64,000 nt of DNA from Prochilodus magdalenae (Eukaryota > Chordata > Actinopteri > Characiformes > Prochilodontidae). The position numbers were made by a program, and so were the translations under genes. Shown in pieces: positions 1 through 11,640 of the stretch. The first letter of the stretch is position 1, and every line of letters begins with the position of its first letter. The stretch covers positions 248,001 through 312,000 of the forward strand of contig JAMWET010006799.1 of assembly GCA_024036415.1 (NCBI GenBank), in the 5' to 3' direction. Under the pieces are notes generated by a model. It was not told the origin of the DNA, ran no database searches, and saw only the letters and a program-made list of their open reading frames with translations.

Positions 1-33
1 GCTGATAAAGTTATGTTTGAATGAACTAAGTTA

Positions 34-1610
34 CAGTGAGGAAAATAAGTATTTGAACACCCTGCGACTTTGCAAGTTCTCCCACTTAGAAATCATGGAG
101 GGGTCTGAAATTTTCATCATTGGTGCATGTCCACTGTGAGAGACATAATCTAAAAAAAAAAAAATCAGGAAATTACGATGTATGATTTTTAAAATAATTT
201 ATTTGTGTGTTACTGCTGCAAATTATTTGAACACCTGTGAAAATCAAATGTTAATATTTGGTACAGTAGTACAGTAGTACACTTTTGTTGCAATTACAGA
301 GGTCAAACGTTTCCTGTAGTTCTTCACCAGGTGTGCACACACTGCAGCAGGGATTTTGGCCCAGATCTTCTCCAGATCAGCCAGGTTTCTGGGCTGTTGC
401 TGAGAAACACGGAGTTTGAGCTCCCTCCAAAGATTTTCTATAGGGTTTAGGTCTGGAGACTGGCTAGACCACTCCAGAACCTTAATATGCTTCTTACGGA
501 GCCACTCCTTGGTTATCCTGACTGTGTGCTTTGGGTCATTGTCATGTTGGAAGACCCAGCCACAACCCATCTTCAGTGCTCTAACCGAGGGAAGGAGGTT
601 GTTCCCCAAAATCTCGCAATGCATGGCCCCGGTCTTCCTCTTCTTAATACAGTGCAGTCGTCCTGTCCCATGTGCAGAAAAACACCCCCAAAGCATGATG
701 CTTCCACCCCCATGCTTCAAAGTAGAGATGGTGTTTTTAGGATGGTACTCATCATTCTTCCTCCTCCAAACACGGCGAGTGGAATTAAGACCATCTGACG
801 ACAGAACTTTCTCCCATGACTCCTCTGGATCATCCAAATGGTCATGGGCAAACTTAAGACGGGCCTGGACGTGTGCTGATTTAAGCAGGGGAACCTTCCG
901 TGCCATGCATGACTTTAAACTATGACGTCTTAGTGTATTACCCACAGTAACCTTGGAAACAGTGGTGCCAGCTCTCCTCAGGTCATTGACCAGCTCCTCC
1001 CGTGTATCTCTGGGCTGATTCCTCACCTTTCTTAGGATCATTGATACGCCACGAGGTGAGATCTTGTGTGGAGCCCCAGTCCGAGGGAGATTGACATGTT
1101 TAGCTTCTTCCATTTTCTAATAATTGCTCCAACAGTTGATCTTTTTTCACCAAGCTGCTTGGCAATTGCCCCGTAGCCCTTTCCAGCCTTGTAGAGGTCA
1201 ACAGTTTTGTCTCTGGTGTCTTTGGACAGCTCTTTGGTCTTAGCCATGTTGGTAGTTGGAGTCTTACTGATTGTGTGGGGTGGACAGGTGTCTTTATGCA
1301 GCTAACGACCTTAAACAGGTGCTTCTAATTTAGAATAATAAGTGGAGTGGAGGTGGAGTTTTAGAGGCGGATTAACAGGTCTTTGAGGTCCAGAATTTTT
1401 GCTGATTGGCAGGTGTTCAAATACTTATTTGCAGCAGTAACACACTAATAAATTATAAAAAAATCATACATTGTGATTTCCGGATTTTTTTTAGATTATG
1501 TCTCTCACAGTGGACATGCACCTAAGATGAAAATTTCGGACCCCTCCATGATTTCTAAGCGGGAGAACTTGCAAAGTCGCAGGGTGTTCAAATACTTATT
1601 TTCCTCACTG
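34..1610 (-). mobile_element. Tc1/mariner element, complete ends, in an intron of receptor gene Z
   Basis: The two ends are inverted repeats. The left starts CAGTGAGGAAAATAAGTATT and the right ends with its complement; similarity runs inward for roughly 120 bases. The element is flanked by TA at 32-33 and 1611-1612, the Tc1 target duplication. The related intron of gene C near 32565-32590 reads through the same site with a single TA, so it serves as an empty site. The element lies just upstream of the stalk exon of gene Z, with its transposase antisense to that gene. A second copy of the same family begins at 62721. Confidence 0.93.
244..1247 (-). pseudogene. Tc1 transposase, frame-broken
   Basis: The N-terminal part ([15 protein letters not shown]..., start codon at 1245-1247) is the helix-turn-helix DNA-binding region of a Tc1 transposase. 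The frame shifts at about 1100-1120 and continues to 244 with the PRTGAP linker, the second DNA-binding region and the DDE domain. Catalytic landmarks are visible: the first Asp in a changed motif (SSDGLN where WSDE is usual), the second in QHDNDPKHT, and [11 protein letters not shown] before the end. Together the pieces approach the family length of about 340 residues. The frameshift and altered first motif argue for an inactive enzyme. Confidence 0.88.
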
Positions 1611-1648
1611 TATGTGATAATATCTTGTTCATTTCCTCTGTAATGAAG

Positions 1649-4471
1649 ATGCTTTATTATCAGGTAATACACACCATCAAAATGAACTTAAAGGCCGGCA
1701 CCAGCTCAGTGGTAAGGACTCATCACAGTGTGGGGCTATGTCTGTCTTGACCTTATTGTTTTTTACAGTTAGAAAAAATGTAGAAAAATGATAATTGTCA
1801 TTTTCACTTTCTCAGTGAATATATTTTCTGTCTACATATAATTTGATTTTTTCTACAGTAAATGGAGTTTTCATGGTTTAATGAACACATTAAACAATTA
1901 TGTTGCACTAAATGCATCATATGATCTTTTAAGGTTTTGGTACTATTGTAGAAACACTTCCCGAGCACTTTTCCTTCTTTTCTATTTACTTAGAGAAAAT
2001 AATATATATATATAAAAAGAGAGACAAGTTTTTTGTTGTTTATTTGGAGCCTAATATAAACTGTATTAGAGGTGGTGATATGGTAAAAATATAATTCTGT
2101 GATACATCAAAGGTTATGTAAGACATATCACACTATTTTTTAGGTAACTACAGTTACTACATGTTTCTTTGAGGTGTTTCTTTTTACTTAACATTAGTTA
2201 CTCATTGTTAATGTATTACTTCATGTTCATTAATGCGCACTGTATGTTGTTTTTATAAATAGTCCAAGGGAAAGAAATGTTGTTAATTCAGATTTTGTAA
2301 ATGTTCTGCCTGCAGTTTCTAGGAAGACCCTTTTGGTAATATTTCCAGTGTTGCTGCTGGTTGTGATACTTTTCCTTGGAAGGAATCATATCAGAGCCAG
2401 AATATTTACAAGTACGTGGGAGACACATGCGAGCACAGTTACCCTCAACATCTCTATGAAACCTCTCTTTAAAGCATAATAGCAGTGTCCTAATACAAAC
2501 TCAGGAGTTTATTAGGAGGAACTGCATCAACCAATCAGAGCTTAATGTGAGACAAACGTGTAACTCACCATGACAGTCCCCCATTCTCGGCAGTGTCTCT
2601 TTAATAAACACGTTTAGCTGGAAATTGCATTTTTTTGCAAAAGGAATGTCCACAAATAACTGACCAATAAAAGTCATTTGTTATTATTGTAGTTGCAGAG
2701 TTGTTCCAGCGCCAAGGACAAAGGTACATTACACATGTACTCAGTGGTACAACATATGACTGCAGTGCTGCAGAATGATGAGTAGTTTATGTTTCAATCA
2801 CAGCTCACATTATTAATCATCACATTATTAGTCATTCAGATGCAGCACAACAATCACTAATGTGTGTACTTTGAAGAATCAGCAGCTAGTCATGTACCCA
2901 CTGACAAAACAACAATGGATATAAAGTGGCAGTCTGGATTTAAGTTTCAACCCATAAAAATGACTGGCTATGAGAAAGTCTTAGTCCTGAGTACTCTGTT
3001 CTACTTGTCATACATGCATACTACAGCACTACTGTCTATTAATAATAGTGCACAGAAAGGGGACATGTTGCAATTAAGTTATTATTGTGATTTATTGTGA
3101 AAAAATTGAAATGGTGAATATGTACATTGCATGAACCCAACATGGACATGTTCATCTTGTAACAGACATTAACTATCATACTCTCCACTTTTCTTCAGGG
3201 ACTCCTTAAGCTTCTTTCTAAATAGCATTACAGTCTATTGTCTCTCTCGCAATAATATTTATATTTATCGTGAAACGTTTTTAGGTTCCGTGTGTTTCAA
3301 ATATCTGAATAATGTTTTGATTTAAACAAATGAATCACAGTTAGATATTTTGGCCAAATCATTCACCCCAATCCTGGATTACCCTCATGCGTTTCTTTCT
3401 TATACACTCACTTTAACTCATTGTCAATTAGCAGGTTTGCTGGATCAGGTGAGCACAGATCAGATCATTGCAGAGGAACTCCAAAACTACCGTGTTAGCA
3501 CAGGGATGCCCAGCCTTATCTGCTAGTGTTGCTGGTGTTGGTACAGGTCTACACTCTCAAGCTGAAACACACCTGATTCCACTTCTTTAATCAGGTCCTT
3601 TGTGGAAAGGATTTGGACCATTTGTGGATGAGATTGGACACCCCTGCATTAGCAAGTCTTTTAAGGCTTTACAGAATAAAAGTGTTTCTTCTCTCTGTTT
3701 CAGTGGACAGGATAATAATACAGGGCCATGTGACGGTAAGTTCCCATATAGTGTTATATTAGGTATATAGTATAGAGTATAAAAGAGCTGTGAACTGTTC
3801 ATGTGGTTTTACTCTCTGTTTTAGCAGGCGTCTCAGAGCGAGTGACACAGCCAGTGAACAGGTACATTTTGTTGTGATATTCTACAAATATAGATATTCA
3901 TCTTTCTAAAAGATTGAAAATGTAAAAGATGTACATGTAATTAAAAGCCTGATCTTATTTTATGATATTAATACTACAGGGAAGAATCCCCTGATGACGT
4001 GTGTGTATACGCCACAATACCTGACTTAAAAGGTAACATCAGTTACTCACATTACATGGGGTCTACCTGAATGTACTGTCCCAAGGGAAAACAAGTTCAC
4101 TCCAAATAGGCAGCTTTGTAGGAGAGAGCAGGTTAATGTAAAGAGAGTGACTTAAAGCAGTGTGGGAGCTTTTCATCAGTACAGGTATGACATTAGTGTG
4201 GTTAGTGTGGCTCAGCGGATAACACCACTACCTGCCCGGGGGCTACCACCTCATGGGGGAGACAGTGGTTTGATTGCTAGTCTGTGTGACTATGCTGTGC
4301 TACACCAATAAGAGTCCCTGGGCAAGACTCCTAACACTACACTGGCCTATGAATAATCTTGTAAGTTGCTCTGGATAAGAGCGTCAGGTAAATGTAAACT
4401 GGTGTACCATGTAAAAAAAACGCTGTTGAGCTTTAAACAATGAAAAAAAATTGTAATAATTTTTTAATGTA

Positions 4472-4524
<53 letters not shown>

Positions 4525-5236
4525 GTGTGTATGTGTGTGTGTGTGTGCGCGTGTGTGTGTGTGTGTATTCTGACTTACAGTATACCTCGGCTGTTACTGT
4601 ATGTTTTCCGGGAAACATTGTTCCTTAGTTCGTCTTATATTTCCTTCTAGTCTACAGATCACTGTTAGCAATGTAAATATGAAAACTCCCTAATTATTGC
4701 TTCAGTTTCACAGTTAAGAGACTTCTCCTCCAGGAGATGTTGTTAACGTAACTCTGCACATCCCTGGTACATTTCTAGGTGCAGATATCTAGTTTTGCAG
4801 TAAAGAGCAAGTCTTAAAACATTAATGAAAGTGTACACATAATGCATAATTAAACTCATTTCTCTCTCCCTGGTAATGCTGACAGTGGGACGAATATTCG
4901 GGGTAATGACAATGTGGTATACAGCTCAGTACAGTATTCTGGTATGTATATGTATTTTGGCGTATGTATTAGTCATATAGACATGCATGTAAAAGTGGGC
5001 AATGACTGCAGTGTGTGTCTTTAATAATAAAATATTTAAACTGTATTAAACAGCTGCTTTCATGCATGATGATAAAGGATCTGTGTACAATGAGGATCAC
5101 CAAGCCTTCTGTTGTTGTTGTTTTTTCTCCAGACGCTAAGGCCGAATCTACACAACCTACTGCAGAAGCTGTTTATGGAAAAGTACAGAAGAAGAAAAAG
5201 AGGAAGGCTTATGATGATTCCTTCATGTATGAATAA
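1649..5236 (+). CDS. Receptor gene Z, 3' part: stalk, transmembrane and ITIM-type tail
   Basis: This is the 3' part of a long-tailed Ig-superfamily receptor; leader and Ig exons would lie left of the window. Exons by splice sites and phase: stalk 1649-1711; transmembrane 2316-2411 (hydrophobic core VLLLVVILFL, then basic GRNHIRAR); tail 2699-2723, 3704-3735, 3825-3861, 3980-4032 (CVYATI), probably 4714-4747, 4886-4941 (NVVYSSV, a canonical ITIM) and last exon 5133-5236 (AVYGKV, ending AYDDSFMYE, stop TAA). An inhibitory role through SH2 phosphatases such as SHP-1/2 follows from ITIM biology and is inferred. Compared with D, the 25 nt tail exon has lost its usual donor and the next exon its usual acceptor; a shifted pair of sites keeps the frame. 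The gene carries a Tc1 and a SINE in introns. Expression is unknown. Confidence 0.75.
4195..4402 (+). mobile_element. tRNA-derived SINE in a tail intron of gene Z
   Basis: A box-A-like stretch (TGGCTCAGCGGATAAC) is followed by a box-B-like stretch (GGTTTGATTGC), then a tRNA-unrelated body ending near TGTAAACTGG. The same insertion, with the same flanks, lies in the equivalent intron of gene D (41995-42202) but not in gene B. It is a retroposon rather than a tRNA gene, because no cloverleaf closes. Confidence 0.75.
4469..4567. repeat. (GT)n microsatellite
   Basis: About 100 bases of nearly pure GT repeat with a few interruptions, inside the intron before the 25 nt tail exon of gene Z. Open frames across it on both strands are repeat artefacts. 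Confidence 0.97.
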
Positions 5237-6676
5237 TTATATAAGTAATTGTGAGTGTTATTAGGTAATGTCAGCCCCCTCCTGGCCTGTTCTGTAATGC
5301 TTAACACTCAGCACACGAATTCTTTCATGGACTTCAACTCCCAGAATTCCCCAGGAGACCATGTGACACTCACCTCCTCTACAGGATTTAATTATGAACC
5401 ATTTTTGATGTCATGGTCACCAGAGTACTGAACCGTTTCATCTGTATATAGACACCACAAGGCTATTCAGAAGTTCTTTGGCTATTTTTGATATGGTGTA
5501 CTAAATACTACTTGTGTACTAAATCTACAAAAAACATGTACATGTGTTGTAGAACATCTAGGATATATCTTTGTGCTGCACTGCACCCCATCATGCACTA
5601 CGGCCTCATGGCCTGCTTCAGCTGAATAAAATGGCGGTGGGTAACACTAAGGAACAGTCAACTCCAAATACATGTGAGTGTAGTGATTGTAGTGGGGTAT
5701 GTTTTCATCAGAATGAGCCTCAGAAAGTTTAAACATACAGGTCTGAGGATTAATAAAAGGTGAACTCGCTTTGGAGGTTCAGCTTTAGAGTGAAATACAC
5801 GAGGCTGGCTAACAGCTAGGCTAAACGTATTTCCAGTGAACTTAGCACTGTTAGCGCCAGCTAGCTCTAAACACTGGATACAGTAACAACAGCTCTGAGG
5901 TAAATATGAGGTAACTGGTCATGTGACTATTAGTATATTACACTGTAGGTCAGAACTGGTTACTGTACTGTGTACCACACACAGGGGGTGTATACAGTAG
6001 GCAGTACAGACTACTGTAGTATACAGTGTACAGTATAGTAGTGTGTGGTTTCTAATACAGCCTTTGTTTCCAGCAGTGTACTGAGTGATTGTTGTTTCCC
6101 AGTTTGGTGTTTTTGACCCTTTGTGTGTTTCTGACTGTGTTCACTACCTCCTGGTCTGGCTTTGTTTGCTGTGTCTTTTAGCCTTCTCTTTTTTTTTAAC
6201 TCTGCTTATCTTCTGTTTACACTTGTTAATACACTGGTCTCTGGTTTGACCTTTGTCTGTTTTAATACCACATTGTTGGATAAACATTTTATTATGAAAG
6301 TCAGAAAGTCAAGTTTTTTTCATTTTGCAAGCGTCATTTTGATTTCACTCTTTCGGTTTAATTACAGGTAAAGCCATGTTGCATTTTTCCAAATCTCTAA
6401 ATATGTTGCAAATACAAATAATGACAGTTAAAATAAACTTTTAATTTAGAGTAAGTTACTACTTGTTTTCACTAATTCTGGTAGAAATAGATCATTGATA
6501 TTGCCTCTTTTCGCTTTTTCGATATTCAGGAATCATTATTTTGCTTCTGAAATCTTCTGCTGCTTCTAACTTTAATGAGCTCTTCCTCCACCATTCTTAC
6601 CCCATAATGACATCACTAATAATAACTGTGTTCATTAGTTGTTATAGATGTGATTTCTATAGGAAGAGTAACCAAA
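5237..6676. other. Downstream flank of gene Z, shared with B and D
   Basis: No gene is seen. The sequence is paralogous to the downstream flanks of D (42914-44330) and, more weakly, B (22893-23560). Shared landmarks include the block around CTTTCATGGACTTCAACTCCCAG and a later block around GTGTACTGAGTGATTG. The similarity shows that the duplication unit extends beyond the coding exons. An AATAAA lies at 5625-5630 and might serve as a poly(A) signal, but it is not conserved in D. Confidence 0.7.
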
Positions 6677-6812
6677 CCTTTTGGGTCAGTGGGTGGGTGG
6701 TTTGGGCAGGTCCATGGGAGGATATACGCTCACTTGAAATTTCTGTATAATATTACTGTTTTTCACAATCTTCCCTTAAATAAATAAAAACACTTGATCA
6801 CAAAGAAAAAAA
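6677..6812 (+). mobile_element. Short retroposed insertion with 14-15 bp target duplication
   Basis: The flank AGGAAGAGTAACCAA at 6661-6675 recurs as AGGAAGAGTAGCCAA at 6813-6827. Between them is about 137 bases ending in an A-rich run (CACAAAGAAAAAAA). The matching region downstream of D (about 45595-45625) lacks the insert. A-rich end plus long target duplication indicate L1/L2-type retroposition; the source of the insert is not recognised. Confidence 0.6.
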
Positions 6813-7057
6813 AGGAAGAGTAGCCAACAATGTTTTGTCAAAATGTTCACTGGACACAAACATACACAAAGATACCCATTCTGGCTCCAATTTACACCAA
6901 ACTGACAGTTTTTCCCATATGAATAAAATTGGACATGGCAGTGTGTGGGTCTGTTAAATGTCAAAATAAGATCTGATGAAACATCATCAGTATGACTATG
7001 TAGGTCATGGTAAAGCAGCATTAACTCATAGTCCAAGCCCTGTACTGAATATAATCA

Positions 7058-9230
7058 TATAGAGTGGTCACCCAGTTGATCAGGGAGGCTCGTGAAGGGA
7101 ATGAAAACCTGTTAGTGCTTTGGCTGGATCTAGCCAATGCATATGGGTCAATCCCACACAAGCTGGTAGAAATCACTCTGGACCGACACCACATACCCCA
7201 CAAGATCAAAGATCTTGTCCTAAACTACTACGGGAACTTCAGGCTGAGAGTGACGTCAGGAAGCATAACATCCAACTGGCATCGGCTTGAGAAAGGGATT
7301 ATCACTGGTTGCACAATCTCGGTTATCCTGTTTGCATTGGCTATGAACATGTTGGTAAAGGCAGCTGAGACGGAGTGCAGAGGCCCCCTGTCCAAGTCTG
7401 GGATTCGACAGCCCCCCATCCGAGCATTTATGGATGACCTGACGGTCACCACAACATCAGTGCCTGGATGCCGGTGGATCCTTCAGGGCCTGGAAAAACT
7501 CATCAGTTGGGCAAGGATGAGTTTTAAACCTTCAAAATCCAGGTCAATGGTCCTGAAGAGAGGAAAAGTGGTGGACAAGTTTCGCTTCGTTGTGGATGGT
7601 GAAGAAATACCATCAATTACTGAAAAACCAGTCATGAGCTTGGGTAAGGCGTTCAACAGCAGCCTCCAAGACAAAGCATCGGTCCAAACTACCATCAAGA
7701 AGCTTGAATCCTGGCTGCATGCAGTAGACAAATCTGGCGTTCCCGGAAGGTTCAAGGCATGGTTATACCAACATGGCATACTGCCCCGCATCCTCTGGCC
7801 ACTGTTGGTGTATGAGGTGCCCATGTCTACGGTAGAGACCTTGGAGAGAAAGATCAGCTCTTACCTCCGAAGATGGCTGGGCCTGCCACGCAGTCTTACT
7901 AGTACAGCACTGTATGGAAAAAGTAACAAACTTCAGCTTCCATTCAGCAGCCTGGAGGAGGAATTCAGGGTCTCTCGCACGAGAGAGGCACTAGCCTACC
8001 GAGACTCCAGTGACCGCAGAGTTGCAGCAGCAGGCATTGCTGTAAGGACTGGCAGGAAGTTTAAAGTTCAAGAGGGGCTGGAGTTGGCAGAATCTCGATT
8101 AAGACACAGGGCTTTGTTAGGCACAGTGGCCGTTGGACTCGCTGGACTCACTGTGACAAGGCCCAGGGAAAAGAAAGGCGCCAACTTGTTCTAGAGGAGG
8201 TGCGGGCAGGGGTTGAGGAGGCGAGGACCAGCAGGATGGTGAGCATGCGGCAACAGGGGGCATCGATGAGGTGGGAAGGAGCGCTGGAAAGGAAGCTGAC
8301 CTGGAATGACATCTGGAAGGCAGAGCCACAGCGCATTAAGTTCATGATCCAAGCTGTGTATGACGTTCTACCCAGCCTAGCCAACTTGCACACCTGGGGA
8401 AAGAGTGACCTTCCAACATGTCCTCTCTGCCCAGGAAGGGGCACACTGGAACATATCCTCAGCAGCTGCCCAGCAGCCCTCAGAGGAGGCCGCTATCGCT
8501 GGCGTCACGATCAGGTGCTGAGGGCAGTGGCCGAGACCATCTCCACTGCAGTGGCCAACAACAAACATACCCGCAGCCAGAGGACAGTACCGTTCGTGAA
8601 AGCTGGAGAGAAGCCACAAGCACAATCTACAGCAGCAGCCAGCCTACTCTCAGCGGCACCAGACTGGGAACTGAGAGTTGACTTGGGTAGGCAGCTCAAG
8701 TTCCCAGAGTATGTGACATCAACCGCTCTGAGACCAGATGTGGTTCTTACATCTGTCTCATCTAAGCAAGTACTCCTAGTGGAATTAACAGTCCCCTGGG
8801 AGGACCGCATGGAAGAGGCAAACGAGCGCAAGCGGCTCAAATACGATGAGCTAGTAGAGGAAGGAAGGAAAGGCTGGAAAGCTCGCTGTGAGCCAATAGA
8901 GGTGGGATGTCGAGGCTTTGCGGCCCGCTCCCTATGCAAGATCTATACCCTCCTTGGCATTACAGCCGCTGCAAAGAGGAAAGCCATCAAGTCCACTACA
9001 AAGGCTGCAGAGCGAGCGTCGAGGTGGATCTGGATCAAAAGGTCCGAAGCGTGGGCTATTGCTACTGGGACACAAGTCGGGGTCTGATCAGCCCTGGCTG
9101 GGTCGCCTGGGGGAGGGTGTCTGATGTTGCGAGACCCGAAACACCCAAGGATCTCAGGAAACATCACTGATGATGTGTCCCAATGCAACCACAGATGTAT
9201 CTATGCACATATATGTTAAATATTTTTTTT
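7058..9230 (+). mobile_element. 5'-truncated non-LTR retrotransposon (RT plus RLE endonuclease type)
   Basis: A copy of about 2.2 kb with RT motifs, a Cys/His knuckle and a restriction-like endonuclease, ending in a short 3' tail and a T-rich run. Host sequence around it (ACTGAATATAATCAT on the left, AGTTTTAAGTGATGG on the right) is nearly contiguous at 45882-45935 downstream of D, an approximate empty site. The 5' boundary falls inside the RT domain, typical of incomplete reverse transcription. The downstream RLE order places it in the R2/R4/NeSL/HERO group; I cannot name the clade. Confidence 0.85.
7064..9087 (+). pseudogene. Reverse transcriptase / restriction-like endonuclease polyprotein, truncated and frameshifted
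   Basis: The first frame (7064-8194) enters the RT domain partway. It shows palm motif A (WLDLANAYGSIPH), motif B (GIITGCTISVILFAL), the catalytic motif C as FMDD (AFMDDLTVTT) and motif D (SFKPSKSRS). Around 8115-8130 the reading moves to another frame, which runs to 9087. That part holds a Cys/His knuckle (CPLC...H...C in CPLCPGRGTLEHILSSCP) and an RLE-like core (RPDVVL ... VELTVPWEDR) followed by a basic C-terminus. The missing N-terminus and the frameshift make it non-autonomous. Confidence 0.87.
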
Positions 9231-10390
9231 TTAAGTTTTAAGTGATGGAGGTTTTATGAATTATTTAATTTAAGTTAGAAAGAGATAGACGAAAGAAAGT
9301 CTCTGGACCAAATTATACTTTTATCCCTGCAGATTTCTTTAAAACAATGGAAATTACAACAAATGTTTTGGACAAAGTTGTGGACAGAAGAATATGATAT
9401 TGTATTCAAAAATTTTGGTTTCTGGGTCATTTCCTATTAAATATATATTTTTCAAGCTAATGTGAAGGTGAGTTAATTTATAACAAATACATTCAACATG
9501 CTTTACATTAATACAAAGAAAAAGGAATTTCTAAAGAGAAAATTGACAAAGCGCTTAGATGTGAAAAACTATAAAAATAAAAGTGCTGAAAACAATAAAA
9601 ACATGCATTAGCACATGTAGCATTATGGCTGTAAATGGTTTAAATGGTTGAAGGCTGTTGTGGTGATTGCTTGGTGAAAGTGAAATCAGCATCTGGTGAG
9701 ATGAGAGCCAGGTATATCTGTACACCATCTTTAATCAGCCACTGAGATTGAAAGTTAAAAGTTAAAAGTTAAAAACTGAAATTAAATATCAGAACTGCAG
9801 AAAATAGTCTCCTCAGCTCTTAAAGACTTATAGGGGTGATGTACAAAGAGATGGTAAACATCAACCTGTCCCAACTTTTTCCAAACATGTTGGTGGCATC
9901 AAAGTCAAAATGGGCATATATTTATCAAAAAGGCAATTAAATTTCTCATCATTGCATCCTGTATTTATTTATGCACATCCTTCCCATCCTTCATTGGAAC
10001 GGGGCTACAAAGTATCAGTGTTGTTGATGTTCCTGTTTAAATTTTTTAGATTAATGTAGCTAAATGTCAAAACCAGCACTGCTGTGTCTGATCCACTCAC
10101 ACCGGCAAAACACACAGTAACACACCACCACCACGTCTGAGTCACTGCTGTGCTGATAACAAATCACCACCAACATAAAGAAGAGACGCTGAAATCGTGG
10201 CTTCCTTCTCAAGCTCTCAAGTCCATCTGAGAGTTTCTCTCTTTCGCTTGCCTAGAGCCACGAACGTCTGCCACCCACTAGGGGTTTGGTTACTTATTTC
10301 AAGTGCTACGGCCCATAAAAGCAAGTATACACACATATATAAGTGTTCACAAAAGTAAAATAAACATAAATGTGACTACACATTCGGTGT
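9231..10390. other. Intergenic DNA with Tc1-like transposon 3' fragment
   Basis: No gene is seen. About 9810-10015 matches 52590-52790 and reads as the 3' part of a degraded Tc1/IS630-like element: remnants of the last transposase codons, then an untranslated end containing AAATTTCTCATCATTGCATC. A short tandem AAAGTT repeat lies at 9749-9775. The piece before 9500 is shared with 14260-14390 and 48240-48370, downstream of short-tailed copies. Confidence 0.5.
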
Positions 10391-11504
10391 GTCACATAAG
10401 TGCAGAACTACAAAGTGCTCCTATATGGTAAGTGGAGCTGATAATATGGACAGTGAGTGTAGATACAAGGAGGTGGTAACAGTTTTGCTGAACTTCACTG
10501 GGCACAAGCAGATGAGTCCTTCTGATTTACACTTTGTCCGGTCTGAACTAAACTGATGTGCAGAACCACAATCTTGGACCTACATGTTCTTTGTTTGATT
10601 TAAAGAGGGCCCTCCATGGGGAAAAACAAACACTGAGTTTACACTGAGTGTTTTGTAGTGTACTATTATATACTGTATGTATCATTATTATTTTATGGAA
10701 TGCGATTATACGTTAACACATTTAGGGCTAATTTAGGCATTTTAGGGCTGCATAAGATCATGATGTGATTAAAGGTAAACATTTGCATCAACATAAAGGT
10801 CACAGTACAGCAGTAACATATAGTACATTCATAGCTCATCAAAAGGCGGCCTTTACTGAAGGCAAGTATAAGTTAAACTGTTTGGTTCCACTTTAAACCT
10901 TTATGTTGGAGTTATGTTGGCTAAAATGCATTTAAGTTAATATACATTTGAATTTAAGTTTCAGTAAACACAGCTATATGTATTTTCTCATGTATTTTGG
11001 GGGAATGAGGTGTGTGTTCAGACAGCAACAGAAAGAGCAAAATATTCTCTGATCTCATTAAAATAGCAACACGTATAGCAAATACTAACAAAGGCCTCGC
11101 CGCAACAGCTCTTCAGATGCACATGTAGAATGTGCGGTTCCAAAATTGTAGTTATATCTGTTTTTGATCTACACCTAACACCTAACGTACTACTCAAACG
11201 TACCAGCACAGCACAGTAAGAGAAAATGTAAAACTCCATGAGAGTACAAATGCTGAACAAAAGACGATGAATGGCTAAAATAATTAATTTAGTGAATTTA
11301 GCTAGTAGCTGAGTAGCTAAGCAGTTTGCAACACTTTCCAATTGTAAACTCTATGTTGATTTAGTGTTGTATGTATTTCCAGATCTAATGTCTTTTAATT
11401 GTGCAGGTTGATTTTATATTTGTATTTCACAATAATGAAAGAATGTTTTTGCTCTACATATTAGAGTATAGAACATAATAGAGCTTTTCTAATAGAACAG
11501 ACAG
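10391..11504. other. Upstream duplicated flank of gene A
   Basis: A block of about 1.1 kb also found upstream of B, C, D and E and, decayed, in relic F near 46045-46195. Its most conserved part is 10990-11230, around GTGTTCAGACAGCAACAGAAAGAG and AAAATAGCA. No coding potential is evident. It may contain distal regulatory DNA, but simple duplication explains the similarity. Confidence 0.5.
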
Positions 11505-11640
11505 AGTTACTGAAAGTTCAGAGTGCTGTTTAATCAGCTCTGTGCTGTCGCTGGCCAATAAGAAGATCTGGGCTGGTTACAGTGTGGTTGATGAAGCTTC
11601 ACCCAGCACCCAGAAGTTCATGTGACGAATGTATTCAGTG
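11505..11640 (+). promoter_or_regulatory. Conserved proximal promoter/5' UTR block of gene A with CCAAT box
   Basis: This block directly precedes the start codon and is nearly identical before genes A-E. It contains CTGGCCAATAAG, with CCAAT at 11555-11559, about 80 bases before the ATG; no TATA box is obvious. The transcription start cannot be located from sequence. Confidence 0.55.

Noticed and set aside
416..925. Plus-strand frames over the minus-strand Tc1 transposase (also 53569-53814 and 63356-63865)
   Set aside because: They are shadow frames opposite recognisable transposase sequence.
4195..4270. tRNA gene
   Set aside because: A- and B-box-like stretches exist, but no cloverleaf folds and the unit recurs as a retroposon.
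4433..4628. Open frames across the GT tract on both strands (Val-Cys and Thr-His repeats)
   Set aside because: They are translations of a microsatellite with no splice or homology support.
6776..7036. Small open frames in duplicated intergenic flanks (also 11018-11341, 20817-21158, 40397-40645, 44031-44327)
   Set aside because: The reading frames are not conserved between paralogous copies of the same DNA.
8418..9188. Alternative frames inside the RT/RLE element
   Set aside because: Only the 8200-9087 frame shows the Cys/His knuckle and RLE motifs.
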